From: Dillenia suffruticosa
Taxonomy: Eukaryota > Streptophyta > Magnoliopsida > Dilleniales > Dilleniaceae
Direction of reading: 5' to 3'
Assembly (NCBI GenBank): GCA_033439265.1
Contig: JAVTVX010000010.1
Coordinates: 25,161,056-25,225,055 of the forward strand
DNA: 64,000 nucleotides
Positions 62,835-64,000 of this stretch are shown piece by piece. Under the pieces are notes generated by a model, which had not been told where the DNA came from, made no database searches, and saw only the letters and a list, made by a program, of their open reading frames with translations. Position 1 is the first letter of the stretch. Every line of letters starts with the position of its first letter. The position numbers were made by a program, and so were the translations under genes.

Positions 62835-63980
62835 TTAACAACTCCAGCTAGAGGTAGGTACACAAGTGAGATAATGACACCAGTGACAATGGTCATTCCA
62901 ATTCACTCCCTTAAACACCAACACCAATCCCACTGTAAATCTGCATTTTTTCACATTTTTTAATATATTTATTTATTTTTGGGTCATGATGATATAAAGA
63001 AAGTAAAAAAAAATGTGGACAAAAGAAAAAAAAATAGCCTTAACCTAATGCCTATTGCCTTCGATACTCGGTGCATGGGGATTCAACAATCAAGGATATG
63101 TGTGGAACTTACCCGGCAATGAGGAGAGCTAGAGATGTGACCCACAAGACATATTGGTAAGGCTTGTACTTGGATTTGACCTGAGCATCTGGAGGAAGAT
63201 TTCGGCTTTCTAACCAACCAAACTGAGGACGAGGAAGCAATACGAAGCCAAGGAGGAAACCTGTCAAGAATCCTCCGATATGGGCAAAGTTATCAACATG
63301 AGGCAGAATGCCAACAGCAAGGTTTATCGCAACAATGAAAATAAGAGTGATCAATGCTGCAGCCTACAGAAAACACCAAAAAATCAAGGTCTTCAATCCC
63401 GAGAACAAGTCGCGTATTACGAAAAATAAGACTTCATATACATATCATATCAAACAGTTGTAGCAGGCTATTTATAACAAAATAACCAAAACACCGGATT
63501 GTAAAGTTATGGTATGTCTCTAACCTTGTTGCTATAAATACTCCAGTTTGTTAAAAGCTCAGACAGCATCGCCCCAAGAAGACCAAACAAGGCACCGGAG
63601 GCTCCAACGGAGATGTAGTTTTCAATAAAGAGTGAAGAGAGAATACTCCCACCAAATCCAGACAGCAAGTAAATAAGTCCAACTTTCACTGCAATTTTGT
63701 ACAAGGAAAGAAAAGATCCAAAAGAAACAAGAAGTTAAACGCATTGTTAGCATTACTACTAGTCATGCGCGATTTTTTTCCTTCAGGAAGTAAAGAACAA
63801 GACAAATTTGACATACAAAAGCCAAATTGCTGTTCAAGCCGAATGCCAATGAAAACGAGGCTCAACATGTTTGCAAGTAAGTGAATAAGGCCTGCATGTA
63901 ACCAAATGCAAGTCACAAGCCGCCAACCTTGATGCTTATCTACAACTCTGCTCCTGTCGAGAGCCCCCATCTTAAGCAAT
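62835..63980 (-). CDS. Rhomboid-like intramembrane serine protease (3' part, leaves the window)
   Basis: Four exons, 63817-63980, 63525-63688, 63113-63363 and 62835-62940. The 5' exons lie beyond the right edge. Conserved pieces: [20 protein letters not shown] with the W-R motif, [18 protein letters not shown], the catalytic Ser in [16 protein letters not shown], and the catalytic His in [20 protein letters not shown]. The end [20 protein letters not shown] and WSC is the Cys-rich tail of plant RBL1/2-type rhomboids. Both catalytic residues are present, so it is probably an active protease. Plant relatives sit in the Golgi; the substrate is unknown. The last intron must use the acceptor at 62941-62942 to restore the F-T-V-G frame. 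Confidence 0.9.
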
Positions 63981-64000
63981 CTGAAAAAAAAAAAATTCAA

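Overview
The window is nuclear DNA of a flowering plant. Genes carry GT-AG introns with AT-rich sequence, leaders hold long (GA)n/(CT)n tracts, and the families are plant-specific: FAR1-related transposase-derived factors, IQD calmodulin-binding proteins, PMT methyltransferases, tapetal lipid-transfer proteins and an Au-type SINE. A dicot is likely. Several CYP80-like P450 relics would suit a lineage with alkaloid-type P450s, but I cannot name the species.

Layout. 1-7.1 kb is a gene graveyard: a MULE-like inverted repeat (335-1674), a PLAC8/cell-number-regulator gene with a broken frame (1715-2754), an antisense EF-hand remnant (2859-3065) and a multi-exon GH38 alpha-mannosidase pseudogene on the minus strand (3608-5890) next to an Au SINE. 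8.0-14.0 kb holds an apparently intact seven-coding-exon RING-H2 ligase of the BIG BROTHER type on the minus strand. A 464-bp hAT MITE with a perfect 8-bp target duplication sits just upstream of it (14188-14651). 15.7-23.4 kb is a decayed but intron-retaining copy of RNA polymerase subunit RPB6 on the minus strand. Its 6-kb first intron contains a SINE-like repeat, a CT-rich block and an RTE-clade LINE relic.

23.9-34.6 kb is a second graveyard: four P450 relics, mostly CYP80-like, an RNase H relic and an old Ty1/copia fossil. 34.6-42.0 kb is gene-poor, AT-rich DNA with SINE-like copies and a 300-bp AT-rich inverted pair.

42.0-64.0 kb is the active-looking half: a PMT-type methyltransferase (42027-44681), a tapetum-type lipid-transfer protein (46908-47354), a FAR1-related protein with two small frame breaks (50185-52908), an IQD protein (55179-59474), a type-1 lipid-transfer protein (61581-61925, minus) and the 3' part of an active-site-bearing rhomboid-like protease that leaves the window (62835-63980, minus).

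The genes do not form one pathway. Some share a cell compartment: the methyltransferase and probably the rhomboid act in the endomembrane system, and the two LTPs are secreted. I found no rRNA gene, convincing tRNA, CRISPR array or organelle insertion, and no clear new biological system. The most interesting features are the young hAT MITE by the RING ligase promoter, the RPB6 copy split by a TE-filled intron, the P450 graveyard and the lightly damaged FAR1-related gene.
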